NCBI RefSeq assembly: GCF_014529935.1
Contig: NZ_JACVFC010000001.1
Span: forward strand, 930,001-994,000
From: Chitinophaga qingshengii
Lineage (GTDB): Bacteria > Bacteroidota > Bacteroidia > Chitinophagales > Chitinophagaceae
Length of the DNA: 64,000 nucleotides
Reading direction: 5' to 3'
The notes below the pieces were generated by a model, which searched no databases, was not told where the DNA came from, and saw only the letters and a program-made list of their open reading frames with translations. The first letter of the stretch is position 1; each line of letters begins with the position of its first letter. Both the position numbers and the translations under genes were made by a program. This document shows, piece by piece, positions 32,004-41,485 of the stretch.

Positions 32004-33995
32004 TTATTTTTTCACAGGAACAAATAGAATAGCATCTGCTGCCACCATACCTTCCGTTCCCGCATTGGTAATTTCAACAAAAGCGGATTTGCCCTTTTTT
32101 AATGTTTGTGTATCCAGCAACACCCAGCCACCGGAAGACTGCCCCTGTACACGCATCGCCGCTTTATGTATCTTCTTTTGCTGCATCTGTTTTCCGTCAA
32201 ACATCCGGATCACCGTTTCCGGCGCTGCCGCTCCCAGAACAGGAAAATAGCCGTATACGTTATAAGCGCCGGCGTGGATGATATCCGGTGTAAACGTTAC
32301 ACTACCGGGTTTATCAGTAGTACGTCCGGTGAGAAAATCCGGGCCGTAGCCGCCATGTTTTGCCTTCGTCCATTCACCGCTGATACGGACATGCGCCGTA
32401 TCGCTGTTGTCTACCAGCACTTCGGGAATACTACCATCCATTAAAGGATTGGTACGCAGTACTTCGCGGAGCCTGTCAACACGCACCTGCTGCACGGGCG
32501 TCCCTTCATCTATAGCCATACAAGCCGCTACTGCCGCCGATTGCGCCATCACCATAAAAACAGGTTCCATCCTGATGGAACCATAAGCAATATGGGAAGC
32601 AGACATACAAACCGGTACCAGCAGGTTATCCGCTTCGGACGCCCGTGGTACAATGGCGCGGTAAGAAACCGGATAAGGCCCGAAGCCGCCTTTTTCAATA
32701 TTACCTTCGTTTTTAACCATCCCGTTGATGACCTGCCGGTCGCAGTTATGGGAATCCATGGTGTAAGCAGCCATCGCAATGGGATCGGTCACCGCTTCCC
32801 GGCCTTCGCAATGATGTTGGGTCATCACCAGTTCACCGATCATACGGCGGGCCTCCCGGATATACAGCTGATGCGACCAGTGGCCGTTGTCGGTATATTC
32901 ATCTGCCGGATATCCCCATTCCAGCATTTCTTTGCGGATAGCGGGTGCTACCCGCTCATCATGTCCCAGAAAATACAATAACCCTTTGGTGTAATCTTCA
33001 TGCGCTTTCAGGATTTTTGCACGTACCGCATATGATCCGTCGGGATAGTCCCAGTTCATACCAATCATATCCGTGGAAAAACCGTTCCTGTTATTGATAT
33101 CCGTTTTTCCGTTGGGCATCAGGCTCCAGATAAACCCATCTTTCAAAGAAGACCAGGGATGCTTGTTCATCAGGCGTAAAAGCAGTTCATACCGTGCAAC
33201 GCTATAGTTGTCCGGCCTCGTAATGGGTAACCTGTTGCCGGGTACGTTGGTCAATACAATCCGGAAATTATAGGCTTGTACTTTTTTATCGCCGCTGCCA
33301 TCGGGCAACGGAGAACCGGTGTTGATACCCCATAGCAGTCCGCTGGTGGTATCGCCCGGCTTTACATAAGGATCTATCCCATCCGGCAGCTGATGGCCGT
33401 CCAGCAGCTGTACGCCGTTGAATGTCTCGTTGTATTTTTTGTTATCTTCCCTTCCTACGGTATAGGATACACGCGCGCCCGCCATCAGGTCGCCTTCGTA
33501 ACTACAATCGATGAATACTTTGGCCGTTATCCGGTAAGAACTACCCGGAACGGATACACGCTCAACAGCTATGCTGCTGATATGATGACCGGATTGCTGT
33601 ACGTCTAAAAGACGATGTTCATACAATACCGGTACGCGGGCCTTTTTGATATAGTCATTAAACACCCCTTCGGCTACTTTGGGCTCAAAAGTCCATTGCT
33701 CAAAACTCTGGTAATGTTGCCCTATCTTCCGGTAAAAATCGCGGGCCAGGCCGGTCACTACATATTTGTTGCCAATATCGGTGTAACCTAAACCGCCGGA
33801 GCTCATGCCACCCAGGTGTTTTCCCGGTTCTATCAGCAATACTTTTTTTCCGCTCATGGCAGCGGTGTAAGCAGCGATCACCCCCGCGGAGGTGCCGCCA
33901 TAGATACACACATCTACCTGGTCGGCGTTTTTTGTTTGCGCCCCGGCAGCAGACATATATAATAACAATAATAATACAGAAGGGAGTTTGCGCAT
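32004..33995 (-). CDS. FAD-dependent oxidoreductase with golvesin-like C-terminal domain
   Basis: This 663-aa protein has a signal peptide (ending SAAGA). The FAD motif is VDVCIYGGTSAGVIAAYTAA followed by GKKVLLIEPGKHLGGMSSGG, as in the FAD-dependent oxidoreductase group found in Bacteroidota sugar loci. The region to about residue 520 is typical for that group. Residues about 535-660 form a beta domain (FTPDIIHAGAYNVYGYFP; SGGWVLLDTQTLKKGKSAFV) like the golvesin C-terminal/xanthan-lyase type. It is periplasmic or exported; the sugar substrate is unknown. It is the first gene of the four-gene operon, three bases before the GH20 fusion. Confidence 0.88.
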   Translation of the reverse strand: MRKLPSVLLLLLYMSAAGAQTKNADQVDVCIYGGTSAGVIAAYTAAMSGKKVLLIEPGKHLGGMSSGGLGYTDIGNKYVVTGLARDFYRKIGQHYQSFEQWTFEPKVAEGVFNDYIKKARVPVLYEHRLLDVQQSGHHISSIAVERVSVPGSSYRITAKVFIDCSYEGDLMAGARVSYTVGREDNKKYNETFNGVQLLDGHQLPDGIDPYVKPGDTTSGLLWGINTGSPLPDGSGDKKVQAYNFRIVLTNVPGNRLPITRPDNYSVARYELLLRLMNKHPWSSLKDGFIWSLMPNGKTDINNRNGFSTDMIGMNWDYPDGSYAVRAKILKAHEDYTKGLLYFLGHDERVAPAIRKEMLEWGYPADEYTDNGHWSHQLYIREARRMIGELVMTQHHCEGREAVTDPIAMAAYTMDSHNCDRQVINGMVKNEGNIEKGGFGPYPVSYRAIVPRASEADNLLVPVCMSASHIAYGSIRMEPVFMVMAQSAAVAACMAIDEGTPVQQVRVDRLREVLRTNPLMDGSIPEVLVDNSDTAHVRISGEWTKAKHGGYGPDFLTGRTTDKPGSVTFTPDIIHAGAYNVYGYFPVLGAAAPETVIRMFDGKQMQQKKIHKAAMRVQGQSSGGWVLLDTQTLKKGKSAFVEITNAGTEGMVAADAILFVPVKK

Positions 33996-34044
33996 AGTGG
34001 TAAGACAATAACGTGTAGTGCTTAAAGTAAATAAAATATCGGAT

Positions 34045-34096
34045 GAAATCCTAAATAAAAGACCGAGACCGTTCTCGGTCTTTTATTTGGGATTTC
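34045..34096. repeat. 24-bp hairpin in a divergent promoter region
   Basis: 34045-34068 pairs with 34073-34096 with one G-T wobble-type mismatch, around a CCGT loop. Both strands end in T-rich sequence (terminator-like AATAAAAGACCGAGA stem). It lies between two genes that diverge, where no transcript is expected to end. Confidence 0.8.
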
Positions 34097-34155
34097 AGAT
34101 AAATTTACCCGCTATTATCAATACTTTAGCAGTCAACCACTCACCATATCTGCAC

Positions 34156-37100
34156 ATGATAACAACGATACCTATTCAACGTTACCTGAAAATATTACTG
34201 GCGTTTTTACCGCTGTTGGGCTTTAGTCAGCGCAGCACGGCACAGGAGCTGCAACTGGTCAAGGGTAGCACACAGGCTACGATTATTATCGCCGTGAATG
34301 CCAACCCCGTAGAACAATACGCCGCGCAGGAATTGCAACGGACTATCCAGCTGATGTCCGGAGTTACCCTAACCATTGCCGAAGCCGGCCAAACGGTCAC
34401 CGGGCCGCGTATTGTGATCGGGACACCCGCCTCCAGTACAGAAATACAAAGCAAAAGCGCACAGATGGGACTTGGCGGGTCCAATGAAGAACAGACTGCC
34501 TTACTCAGGGATGGTAACACCCTTTATCTGGCGGGTAATTCCTCCAGGGCTGCTTTGTACGCTACCTACACATTCCTGCAGGAAAGACTGGGCGCCCGTT
34601 GGTTCTGGCCTGGCAGCACCGGAGAATTTCTGCCCAAACAAAAAAACATCTGTGTCAACGACCTGAATATCTCCGTGGCCCCTTCCCTGAAGTTCAGATC
34701 AGTGGCTGTTACGAATCCTCCTGCCGGCGATCCGGATACCGATACCTGGATGGCCCGGAACAGGATGAATGTAATCAATATTCCGGCGGGTGCAGATTCG
34801 GATGGCGCTAAAACCAACCTCCGTAAACAAAAAGGATTCCTGACCAGGATTGGCAGTCATAATATTGTATTATCGGTTGACACCTTGATGGCACACCGCG
34901 AATACGGCGCCCTGGTAGGCGGTGTGCGGCAGGTTGGTACCGCCGCAAAACCGGCTCACCTATGCTGGAGCAATGCCGACTTACAATCAGTAATAGCCAA
35001 CATGATTGCAAAATGGTGGAATGATAATCCCTATAATGACATCATTCATTTTTACCCCGCTGATCAGCCGCAGTTTTGTGAATGTTCCGTCTGCGCTGAC
35101 ATGGGCGATGTAAGCACCCGCTGGCAAAAATTTTCTTCCCTGGTGATCGCTAAAGTAAATGCCACGCACCCCGAAAAAAAATACTGGACCTACGCCTACC
35201 AGGGCTACCGGCCAGCGCCACAGGTAACACCGGCCCCTTTTGAATATATCGGTTATACGCTTTACAATGGCAACTACCGTGGCCTGTTATCCGGTACGGA
35301 TGCCGTGAATGCGGTCCCCAAAGGAGAAATGGCCGGATGGCTCGCCAAAGGCGCCCAGCTGGGCATCAGAGGGTATGAATATATTATCTTCAAAGATCCC
35401 ATGACCGTTCCCCTTGTGTCCTGGGAAATAGACCAGTTAAACTGGGCACATAATAATAACCTCATCGGAAGTATGTCCGAGACACCGGCCTACGGCTACC
35501 CTAAAGGCACCGCCCCTGAAAACACCACCTGGACCGTTAACCGGATGACGCTTTATGCCGCCGCCCAGGCCATGTGGAACAGCAGTGTGTCTCCGCAGAA
35601 ACTGGTGACTGACTGGTGTACTAAAATTTACGGTCCTGCCGGCGGGGACATGAGCGCTTATTACTGGTACCTGGAAGGCGCCTGGAGAAATGCTCCGGGA
35701 AGTGTTACCTATTTCCTGAATGCTCCTGCGTCAGAAGTAGACAACGTTTTTTCTCCGGCGAAATTTCAACAATTATTTACCCATCTTGCTGATGCCAGAA
35801 CGGCCGTACCGGCTATTGTTGACGCCACCAAACGCAGCAGGGCGGAACTGTCCATCGCCACAGAAATGAACATGCTGCTCAACTGGCAAAAAAACTACTA
35901 CTATAAAACCGGTAACGCCGGCAATTATAAAACCAATGTTATCAAAACAACCACAGTAAATGAAACGTTGTGGCAGAACACGCCTAAACTGCTTCCCTTC
36001 AGGGAACTGACCGGACAAGCGGCAGCGGAGCAAACAGATGTAAAAATCGCCTGGACTGCCACGTCACTTGCCTTTAAAATTGTGTGTAACGACAACGCGA
36101 TCGGAAGTCTGAAAAGTAAGTATCTCTCGCGCGATGAAAATGTGATGGCTGATGATTGTATAGAACTGTTTATTCAGCCTAATCCTGCCAACGCCGCCTA
36201 TTACCATCTGGCCGTAAACGCGAAAAACGTTCGTTACGATGCGGCTTCTACCGGCGGCAGCAACGAGGACAAATCCTGGAATCCTGAATATACAACAGCT
36301 ACCTCCTTACAGGCCAATTCCTGGACACTCAATTTTGAAATTCCTTTCAGCTCCCTTGGCATCACTGCGCAGGATGCCGCACAATTCAAACTGGGTATAC
36401 GCCGTGGCCGTGCCGGCAGGGCGCCCAACTCCGGCTGGCCGGAAGCGAGCAGCAATCCCGGAAGTTTTGGGACCGCTACCCTGTACAATGTAACACCGCC
36501 GACTAAACGTATTATATTCTACGATGCAGGCGGCGACAGCGGCGACATGTCTGTAACGTTTCAGGAGGGGGGCTGGGATGCAGCACGGGTGGACACTTTG
36601 GAGGCAGACCTGACAACACAGCTCGACAACCAGCACACCGACGTACTGCTGATCCGGTATACCACCGCAAAATTCAAACTATCCACTGCTTATATGTCCG
36701 GCAAGATAAATGACTTCATGCAAAACGGCGGCGTCGTTATCCTGACGGCCAATGGCGACATTCCTGTAAATACCTGGTTTACCGGTACGCCGAAAGTAGA
36801 CTGGTCCGGCTCCGCTTTTGACCCTATACGGAAAAGTATCTACGTACGCGAGGGCACCTGGCTCGACAGTACCAATAATATCAATACAGTGATCAAAGCC
36901 GGCGTAACACCCGCCTCCGGTTATATGCCCGCGGATACAACTCCTGGCGTAGGATGGCAAATAATGGCGAGCATGAAGATGCAGGATGCAACAGCAAAAC
37001 CGTATTTGCTTATTCAGAAAAAAGGCCAGGGAATGTTGGTACTCAGCAGCTCTGCCATGGGATATAGCGGCGGATATGAAATGTTTGGCAATCGAAACAC

Positions 37101-37158
37101 GCTTAACATCGTGAAGCTGGCAGAGAATCTTCTCTGGAGAAACAAACACCCAAACTAA
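34156..37158 (+). CDS. DUF4838 glycoside-hydrolase-like protein
   Basis: This 1000-aa secreted protein has a signal peptide (MITTIPIQRYLKILLAFLPL...). An N-terminal alpha-glucuronidase-like domain (about 25-150, YAAQELQRTIQLMSGVTLTI; LGARWFWPGSTGEFLP near 145) leads to the DUF4838 barrel (about 200-500; PADQPQFCECSVCADMG, YAYQGYRPAP). A CBM9-like sugar-binding domain (about 640-780; DDCIELFIQPN) and a C-terminal ThuA/amidotransferase-like domain (about 790-1000; FYDAGGDSGDM, GGVVILTANGD) follow. The start at 34156 is chosen over an upstream frame that crosses the hairpin. It is divergent from the oxidoreductase operon and convergent with the LacI gene. Confidence 0.88.
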   Translation: MITTIPIQRYLKILLAFLPLLGFSQRSTAQELQLVKGSTQATIIIAVNANPVEQYAAQELQRTIQLMSGVTLTIAEAGQTVTGPRIVIGTPASSTEIQSKSAQMGLGGSNEEQTALLRDGNTLYLAGNSSRAALYATYTFLQERLGARWFWPGSTGEFLPKQKNICVNDLNISVAPSLKFRSVAVTNPPAGDPDTDTWMARNRMNVINIPAGADSDGAKTNLRKQKGFLTRIGSHNIVLSVDTLMAHREYGALVGGVRQVGTAAKPAHLCWSNADLQSVIANMIAKWWNDNPYNDIIHFYPADQPQFCECSVCADMGDVSTRWQKFSSLVIAKVNATHPEKKYWTYAYQGYRPAPQVTPAPFEYIGYTLYNGNYRGLLSGTDAVNAVPKGEMAGWLAKGAQLGIRGYEYIIFKDPMTVPLVSWEIDQLNWAHNNNLIGSMSETPAYGYPKGTAPENTTWTVNRMTLYAAAQAMWNSSVSPQKLVTDWCTKIYGPAGGDMSAYYWYLEGAWRNAPGSVTYFLNAPASEVDNVFSPAKFQQLFTHLADARTAVPAIVDATKRSRAELSIATEMNMLLNWQKNYYYKTGNAGNYKTNVIKTTTVNETLWQNTPKLLPFRELTGQAAAEQTDVKIAWTATSLAFKIVCNDNAIGSLKSKYLSRDENVMADDCIELFIQPNPANAAYYHLAVNAKNVRYDAASTGGSNEDKSWNPEYTTATSLQANSWTLNFEIPFSSLGITAQDAAQFKLGIRRGRAGRAPNSGWPEASSNPGSFGTATLYNVTPPTKRIIFYDAGGDSGDMSVTFQEGGWDAARVDTLEADLTTQLDNQHTDVLLIRYTTAKFKLSTAYMSGKINDFMQNGGVVILTANGDIPVNTWFTGTPKVDWSGSAFDPIRKSIYVREGTWLDSTNNINTVIKAGVTPASGYMPADTTPGVGWQIMASMKMQDATAKPYLLIQKKGQGMLVLSSSAMGYSGGYEMFGNRNTLNIVKLAENLLWRNKHPN

Positions 37159-38169
37159 TTAACGTATACTGGATGCCCTTTTAATCAAAGTCCCGGGCAG
37201 TGTGATCTCCCGGGGCTGAAAATATTTTTTCCGGATATGTTTCAACAACAATTCGCAACTGGTGGTACCTATTTCAAAAGCGGGTTCCGCCATCGTTGTC
37301 AGCGAGGGAGATACCAAATCACAAGCGGGATCGTTGGTAAAACCAACGATCCCTATTTCACTACCGATCCCGATTTTTTTATTTTTCAGCGCCACCATGG
37401 CGCCGAGGGCTTTTCTGTCGTTAACGGCAAAAACCGCATCCGGTGGTATCGCCGCCTGCAACAACCGGTACATATCCTGCTCGCCGCAATGTTGTGTAAA
37501 ACCGGAATGAACCACCAGCGTTTCTTCAAAGGGAATATCATACCTGGAAAGGGCCGCCATATACCCCGCCCGCCTTTTGGCGGTGAGCTCCAGGTTTTCG
37601 GGGCCGGTGATATGAGCAATCCTGGAATAACCATTGCGGATAAGATGTTCCACGGCTTCAAAAGCACCGTTAAAATCATCCTGTACCACTTTCGATGAAA
37701 CAATATCCCCCGGTACCCGGTCGAAAAAAACAACCGGTAACCCTTTGTGGATGATCTCCTCAAAATGCTGACAGGCGTCCGACGGGGAAGAGATAGACAC
37801 CAATAGCCCGTCGAAACTGGTCAGGGATAGGTTGCGGATAATCTCCCGTTCTCTTTGGGCTGAATCGTTGGTGACATACAACACGATATTAAAATGTTCC
37901 TGGTAGGCTACTTCCTGTATCCCATTGATAACCGCAGCAAAATAATAATGGGTGATAGCCGGCAGAATAACACCGATATTACGTGTATTCCGCTGCGCCA
38001 GACCGATAGCATTGAAGTTAGGTTTATAGTTCATCTGAACCGCCTTCTCCAGCACTTTCTCCCTTGTCTTCCGGCTAACATCATAAGTATCCCGCATAGC
38101 CCTGGACACGGTCGCCACTGAAATATTCAACTCCCTGGCGATATCCCTGATGGTGATAAAACGTTGCAT
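37159..38169 (-). CDS. LacI-family transcriptional regulator
   Basis: This 336-aa regulator has the LacI DNA-binding head at residues 1-60 (FITIRDIARELNISVATVSR) with hinge KPNFNAIGLAQRNTRNIGVI. A periplasmic-binding-protein-like sugar-binding domain follows (GVILPAITHYYFAAVINGIQ; FDRVPGD; VFAVNDRKALGAM; SLTTMAEPAFEIG). It probably binds a breakdown product of the glycan this locus handles. It lies 16 bases after the T9SS protein gene, so it is in the susC-susD operon, which would allow feedback. Its stop codon touches that of the convergent DUF4838 gene. Confidence 0.95.
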   Translation of the reverse strand: MQRFITIRDIARELNISVATVSRAMRDTYDVSRKTREKVLEKAVQMNYKPNFNAIGLAQRNTRNIGVILPAITHYYFAAVINGIQEVAYQEHFNIVLYVTNDSAQREREIIRNLSLTSFDGLLVSISSPSDACQHFEEIIHKGLPVVFFDRVPGDIVSSKVVQDDFNGAFEAVEHLIRNGYSRIAHITGPENLELTAKRRAGYMAALSRYDIPFEETLVVHSGFTQHCGEQDMYRLLQAAIPPDAVFAVNDRKALGAMVALKNKKIGIGSEIGIVGFTNDPACDLVSPSLTTMAEPAFEIGTTSCELLLKHIRKKYFQPREITLPGTLIKRASSIR

Positions 38170-38185
38170 TGGTAATACAATTGAA

Positions 38186-39883
38186 TTATAACACTAAAAA
38201 ACTGGCAGACTTAGCATCATTAGCTGCCCGGATCTCCAGGAAATAAATGCCGGTGTTTAGTCCGGAATTTTTCAGGTAGATGACATGCCCGCTTTCCAAT
38301 CTGCTAACGGCGGCATTTCCCTGGTATACCACTTGTCCGTTTACGTTAGTGATGATGAGCCTGGCCGTTTCCCCTTTCAGTCCTTTCACCCGGATATTGA
38401 TTTCATCACGCGCCGGATTGGGGTACACCGTCGCCATGGAAATATTCCCTTTGGTATAATCAGGTTTTGCCAGGATCACGTCTTCCACTGCCGGTCCTGC
38501 CGCCAATGGCGCTACCGGCGCAGCCGGAGCCGCCAGCGCATAATAACCCGGCAGACCGGCATTATAAACCCCCGTTGCGGAAACGACCGCTTTATCGGTG
38601 TTGGTACCATTTCCCATATTGCTGTAACTTCCGCTCAGCGTGGAAGATGAAGCGATCATCGCATTAGCCTGGGATACCTGGTCATCTTCCCAATAGTCGA
38701 TAGACATGCCGGTAAATTTTCCGGGAGAGCCGGAGACCACGCTACCGTAATATCTTCTATCAGGAGACAGCACGATACCATTCGCCCCGGTGCCGCCACT
38801 CGCCGGCACTATCACAAACCTGACTACCAGCGCTCCGGAGGCTGCATTCAGTTCGCTGAGCACCACTTTCCGGTTGCGCCCTGCCGCTCCTACCGGAAAC
38901 GTTTTAGTACCACCGGTAGTATTGGTGGTCAATGCTACCCCGCCATCTACATAACTATTATAAACACCGGGAGTACCCATAAAAGCAGAGTTATTACAAA
39001 TCAGCGTTTTCCCCGCAGCCACGGTAATAACGCCGGAAGTCAAGGTGATGGCGGCAGTCGAGGTTTTTAAGGTAAGGTCATTAGTAATCAGTACTCCATC
39101 GGGATTGTCTGCAACTATTTTATGAATGGCCCTGGAAGCAGGGATCTCATTGCCTTCGGTAATCCTGCCTTCGCCCTCCTTACCGCTATAAACAACGTAT
39201 AACACGGCGGCAGCAGGCACGGTAACCGGACTGCCCAGGGAGGACAACGGAGACCGCTGTACCGTACAACTGGCGGACGTAGTGCCGTTCCCGATATTGG
39301 TCTGGTCCAGCGTAAGCACAGCACTGTTTGACAACGTACCTCTCAGCAACTCCAGTTTACTGGAAATACTGAGCGCACTGCTTAACTGTACATTCTTAGG
39401 ATTGTCAATCGTTAGCTGCCGCACAACGCCATAAGTACCGGTACCTGTGATGCTGGTGGCATTGGCACTTTCGCCCATCGTCAGCACGGTACCCGTTTTA
39501 GAGAAATCGGCAACGCCGTTGTTGAGAATATTGCCCATCACCGTTACCCGCGCTCCGGCAGCGCCGTTATAGGCATTCAGTATGCCGCCGTTATAGATAT
39601 TCAGGTTCCCTTTTATGAGCAGCGGTTCGTTCACATTGAATTGCAGGGTACCTTTCAGATCCAGTCCGGCGATATTGGTCGCTCCGAATTCAGCGCCGTC
39701 GATGGTGACGGTGCTACCGGCCACGATCTCGGCAATATCATAGGGTTCCGGCGCCACGCCTCCTTCCCAGGTGCAGCTGCAGGACCAATCGCCGCCTGTG
39801 GCGGTAGAGCGGACTGTTATCTGTCCGGTGGCGGATTGCGCTAATACGCATAACAAACTTAGAATAGTACAAAGGTTTTTCAT
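38186..39883 (-). CDS. Type IX-secreted beta-rich surface protein
   Basis: This 565-aa protein has a signal peptide (ending ATGQ), then beta-helix-like repeats with the opening DWSCSCTWEGGVAPEPYDIA and strand patterns ITGTGTYGVV and LTLDQTNIGNG (about residues 20-460). The C-terminal 75 residues (MATVYPNPARDEINIRVKGL to SASFLVL) are a type A T9SS sorting domain, so it is exported to the cell surface. It follows susD by seven bases and probably binds or shapes the glycan. No catalytic motif was recognised. Confidence 0.85.
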   Translation of the reverse strand: MKNLCTILSLLCVLAQSATGQITVRSTATGGDWSCSCTWEGGVAPEPYDIAEIVAGSTVTIDGAEFGATNIAGLDLKGTLQFNVNEPLLIKGNLNIYNGGILNAYNGAAGARVTVMGNILNNGVADFSKTGTVLTMGESANATSITGTGTYGVVRQLTIDNPKNVQLSSALSISSKLELLRGTLSNSAVLTLDQTNIGNGTTSASCTVQRSPLSSLGSPVTVPAAAVLYVVYSGKEGEGRITEGNEIPASRAIHKIVADNPDGVLITNDLTLKTSTAAITLTSGVITVAAGKTLICNNSAFMGTPGVYNSYVDGGVALTTNTTGGTKTFPVGAAGRNRKVVLSELNAASGALVVRFVIVPASGGTGANGIVLSPDRRYYGSVVSGSPGKFTGMSIDYWEDDQVSQANAMIASSSTLSGSYSNMGNGTNTDKAVVSATGVYNAGLPGYYALAAPAAPVAPLAAGPAVEDVILAKPDYTKGNISMATVYPNPARDEINIRVKGLKGETARLIITNVNGQVVYQGNAAVSRLESGHVIYLKNSGLNTGIYFLEIRAANDAKSASFLVL

Positions 39884-39890
39884 GATATGG

Positions 39891-41474
39891 TTATTTCCAA
39901 AGTGGGTTTTGTTCCATGGCTTTATTCACTGACATTTCCAGGCTGGGTATCGGCAACAGTTTATGTTTTTCCGCTACGTTATTATACCCCCTGACAGCAT
40001 ACTTCAATGCTGCCGGCGCATTCCGGTTAATATCATCACCGGTGGCTTTCATCACGTCTATAAAAATACCCCAGCGGATCAGGTCCGCCTTTCTCAGCGC
40101 CTCAAACGCCAGTTCACGGGCCCTTTCCTGCTGTATTGTTTTCCGGAAAGTTTCATGGCTTAGTCCTTTCAGGTCAGCTTCTTCGGGGTTTACAGCGCCG
40201 GGTAATAATTTCCCATATCCTCTTCTCCGCACCGCATTGATAGCCTGATATGCATCAGCAGAAGGCGCACCATTCACTTCGTTGTCAGCTTCCGCAAACA
40301 TAAGCAACACATCTGAATAACGGATGACCGGAAAGTTGGTCGGCCCGTAATCTGTATTCCGGGGTAGCACCGTTTCATACTTTCTTCTCCACTTGCCACA
40401 ACTCCTGGAATATATATCCGTGGCGGTTTTCGCCACTTCCTCTGTGCCTTTGTTTCCTTTAAAACTATACGGCGCTATACACCAGTCTCGTCTCAAATCA
40501 GTAGCGGCATACATATTATACAATACACCGGTAGCGCCTATACGTTCATAGGCATACCCTGCTGCCGCATCGGTATTTAAGGTGGTGGCATAATTCACAA
40601 AACGGCCGCCCATTCTGAGAGAGCCGCTGTTGTTGCCATAAAATTCGATTTCCCACAACACTTCTCTGTATTGGTTATCATACTTATCTGCTGTTTCATT
40701 GATGAACACCTGTTTATAGTCCGGGTTGAGCTGATGCAGTCCGCCTGCGATCACACCCGCCGCCCATTTCCTGGCGTCGTTATACTTTTCAGTATCCTTT
40801 AACGGCTCACCGGCCATCTTCAGGCACACCCTTGCCAACATGGCCTCTATGGCCGTTTTGGAGATATGCACCGGTCCCCCGTTTTCATCATATCCGTTTA
40901 CCAGTTCCCTGGCGGCGGTCATATCTGTCAGTATCTGCTCATACACCGCTTTTTGCGGCGTTCTGGCCTGCCCGGGAGTACGGCTGTCGGTAGTAGGTTC
41001 CAGCAGCAACGGCACATCTCCCCAGTTACTCACCAGGTGGAAATACATAAAAGCTCTCAGGAACAGGGTCTCCCCCTTGATGGCCTTCCGCTTGCGGTCA
41101 TCCATAACCGGTTTATCGATGTTGGCCAGCAAATAATTGGCGCGGTTGATACCCTTGTATAAATCGCGCCAGGTGGCGTCTACATATACATCTGCCGGAT
41201 TATGATCATACGCCATGGCGTTGGCGGTCACGGTATTCACCTTGTAAAATGCTTCATCGCTGCCATGCGCCAGGAAAAGGGAAAGATATAAACTGTAGGT
41301 ACCGTCTGTGGTAAGGGAGCTGTAAACACCTGCCAGCGCTTCGTTCAGCTGTTGTTCGGTATCGTAATATTGTTCCGGCGAACTAAAATCGACCGGTTTG
41401 GTCTCCAGCAATTTTTTACAGGAAAAACCTGTCACACACATCACTATAACCCATAAACCCATTAATTTTTTCAT
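39891..41474 (-). CDS. SusD/RagB-family lipoprotein of the large locus
   Basis: This 527-aa protein has a lipoprotein signal (MKKLMGLWVIVMCVTGFSC, Cys19). It shows SusD marks: LLETKPVDFSSPEQYYDTEQ, KGETLFLRAFMYFHLV, VIRYSDVLLMFAEADNEVNG and the C-terminal ERARELAFEALRKADLIRWG. ATG 41474 is preferred to an in-frame GTG at 41483. It follows the SusC gene by about 11 bases and would form the ligand-capture pair with it. Confidence 0.95.
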   Translation of the reverse strand: MKKLMGLWVIVMCVTGFSCKKLLETKPVDFSSPEQYYDTEQQLNEALAGVYSSLTTDGTYSLYLSLFLAHGSDEAFYKVNTVTANAMAYDHNPADVYVDATWRDLYKGINRANYLLANIDKPVMDDRKRKAIKGETLFLRAFMYFHLVSNWGDVPLLLEPTTDSRTPGQARTPQKAVYEQILTDMTAARELVNGYDENGGPVHISKTAIEAMLARVCLKMAGEPLKDTEKYNDARKWAAGVIAGGLHQLNPDYKQVFINETADKYDNQYREVLWEIEFYGNNSGSLRMGGRFVNYATTLNTDAAAGYAYERIGATGVLYNMYAATDLRRDWCIAPYSFKGNKGTEEVAKTATDIYSRSCGKWRRKYETVLPRNTDYGPTNFPVIRYSDVLLMFAEADNEVNGAPSADAYQAINAVRRRGYGKLLPGAVNPEEADLKGLSHETFRKTIQQERARELAFEALRKADLIRWGIFIDVMKATGDDINRNAPAALKYAVRGYNNVAEKHKLLPIPSLEMSVNKAMEQNPLWK

Positions 41475-41485
41475 AGCGATCACTT

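Noticed and set aside
34018..34155. Longer start for the DUF4838 protein
   Set aside because: The extension crosses the 24-bp hairpin and places 46 residues before a good signal peptide.
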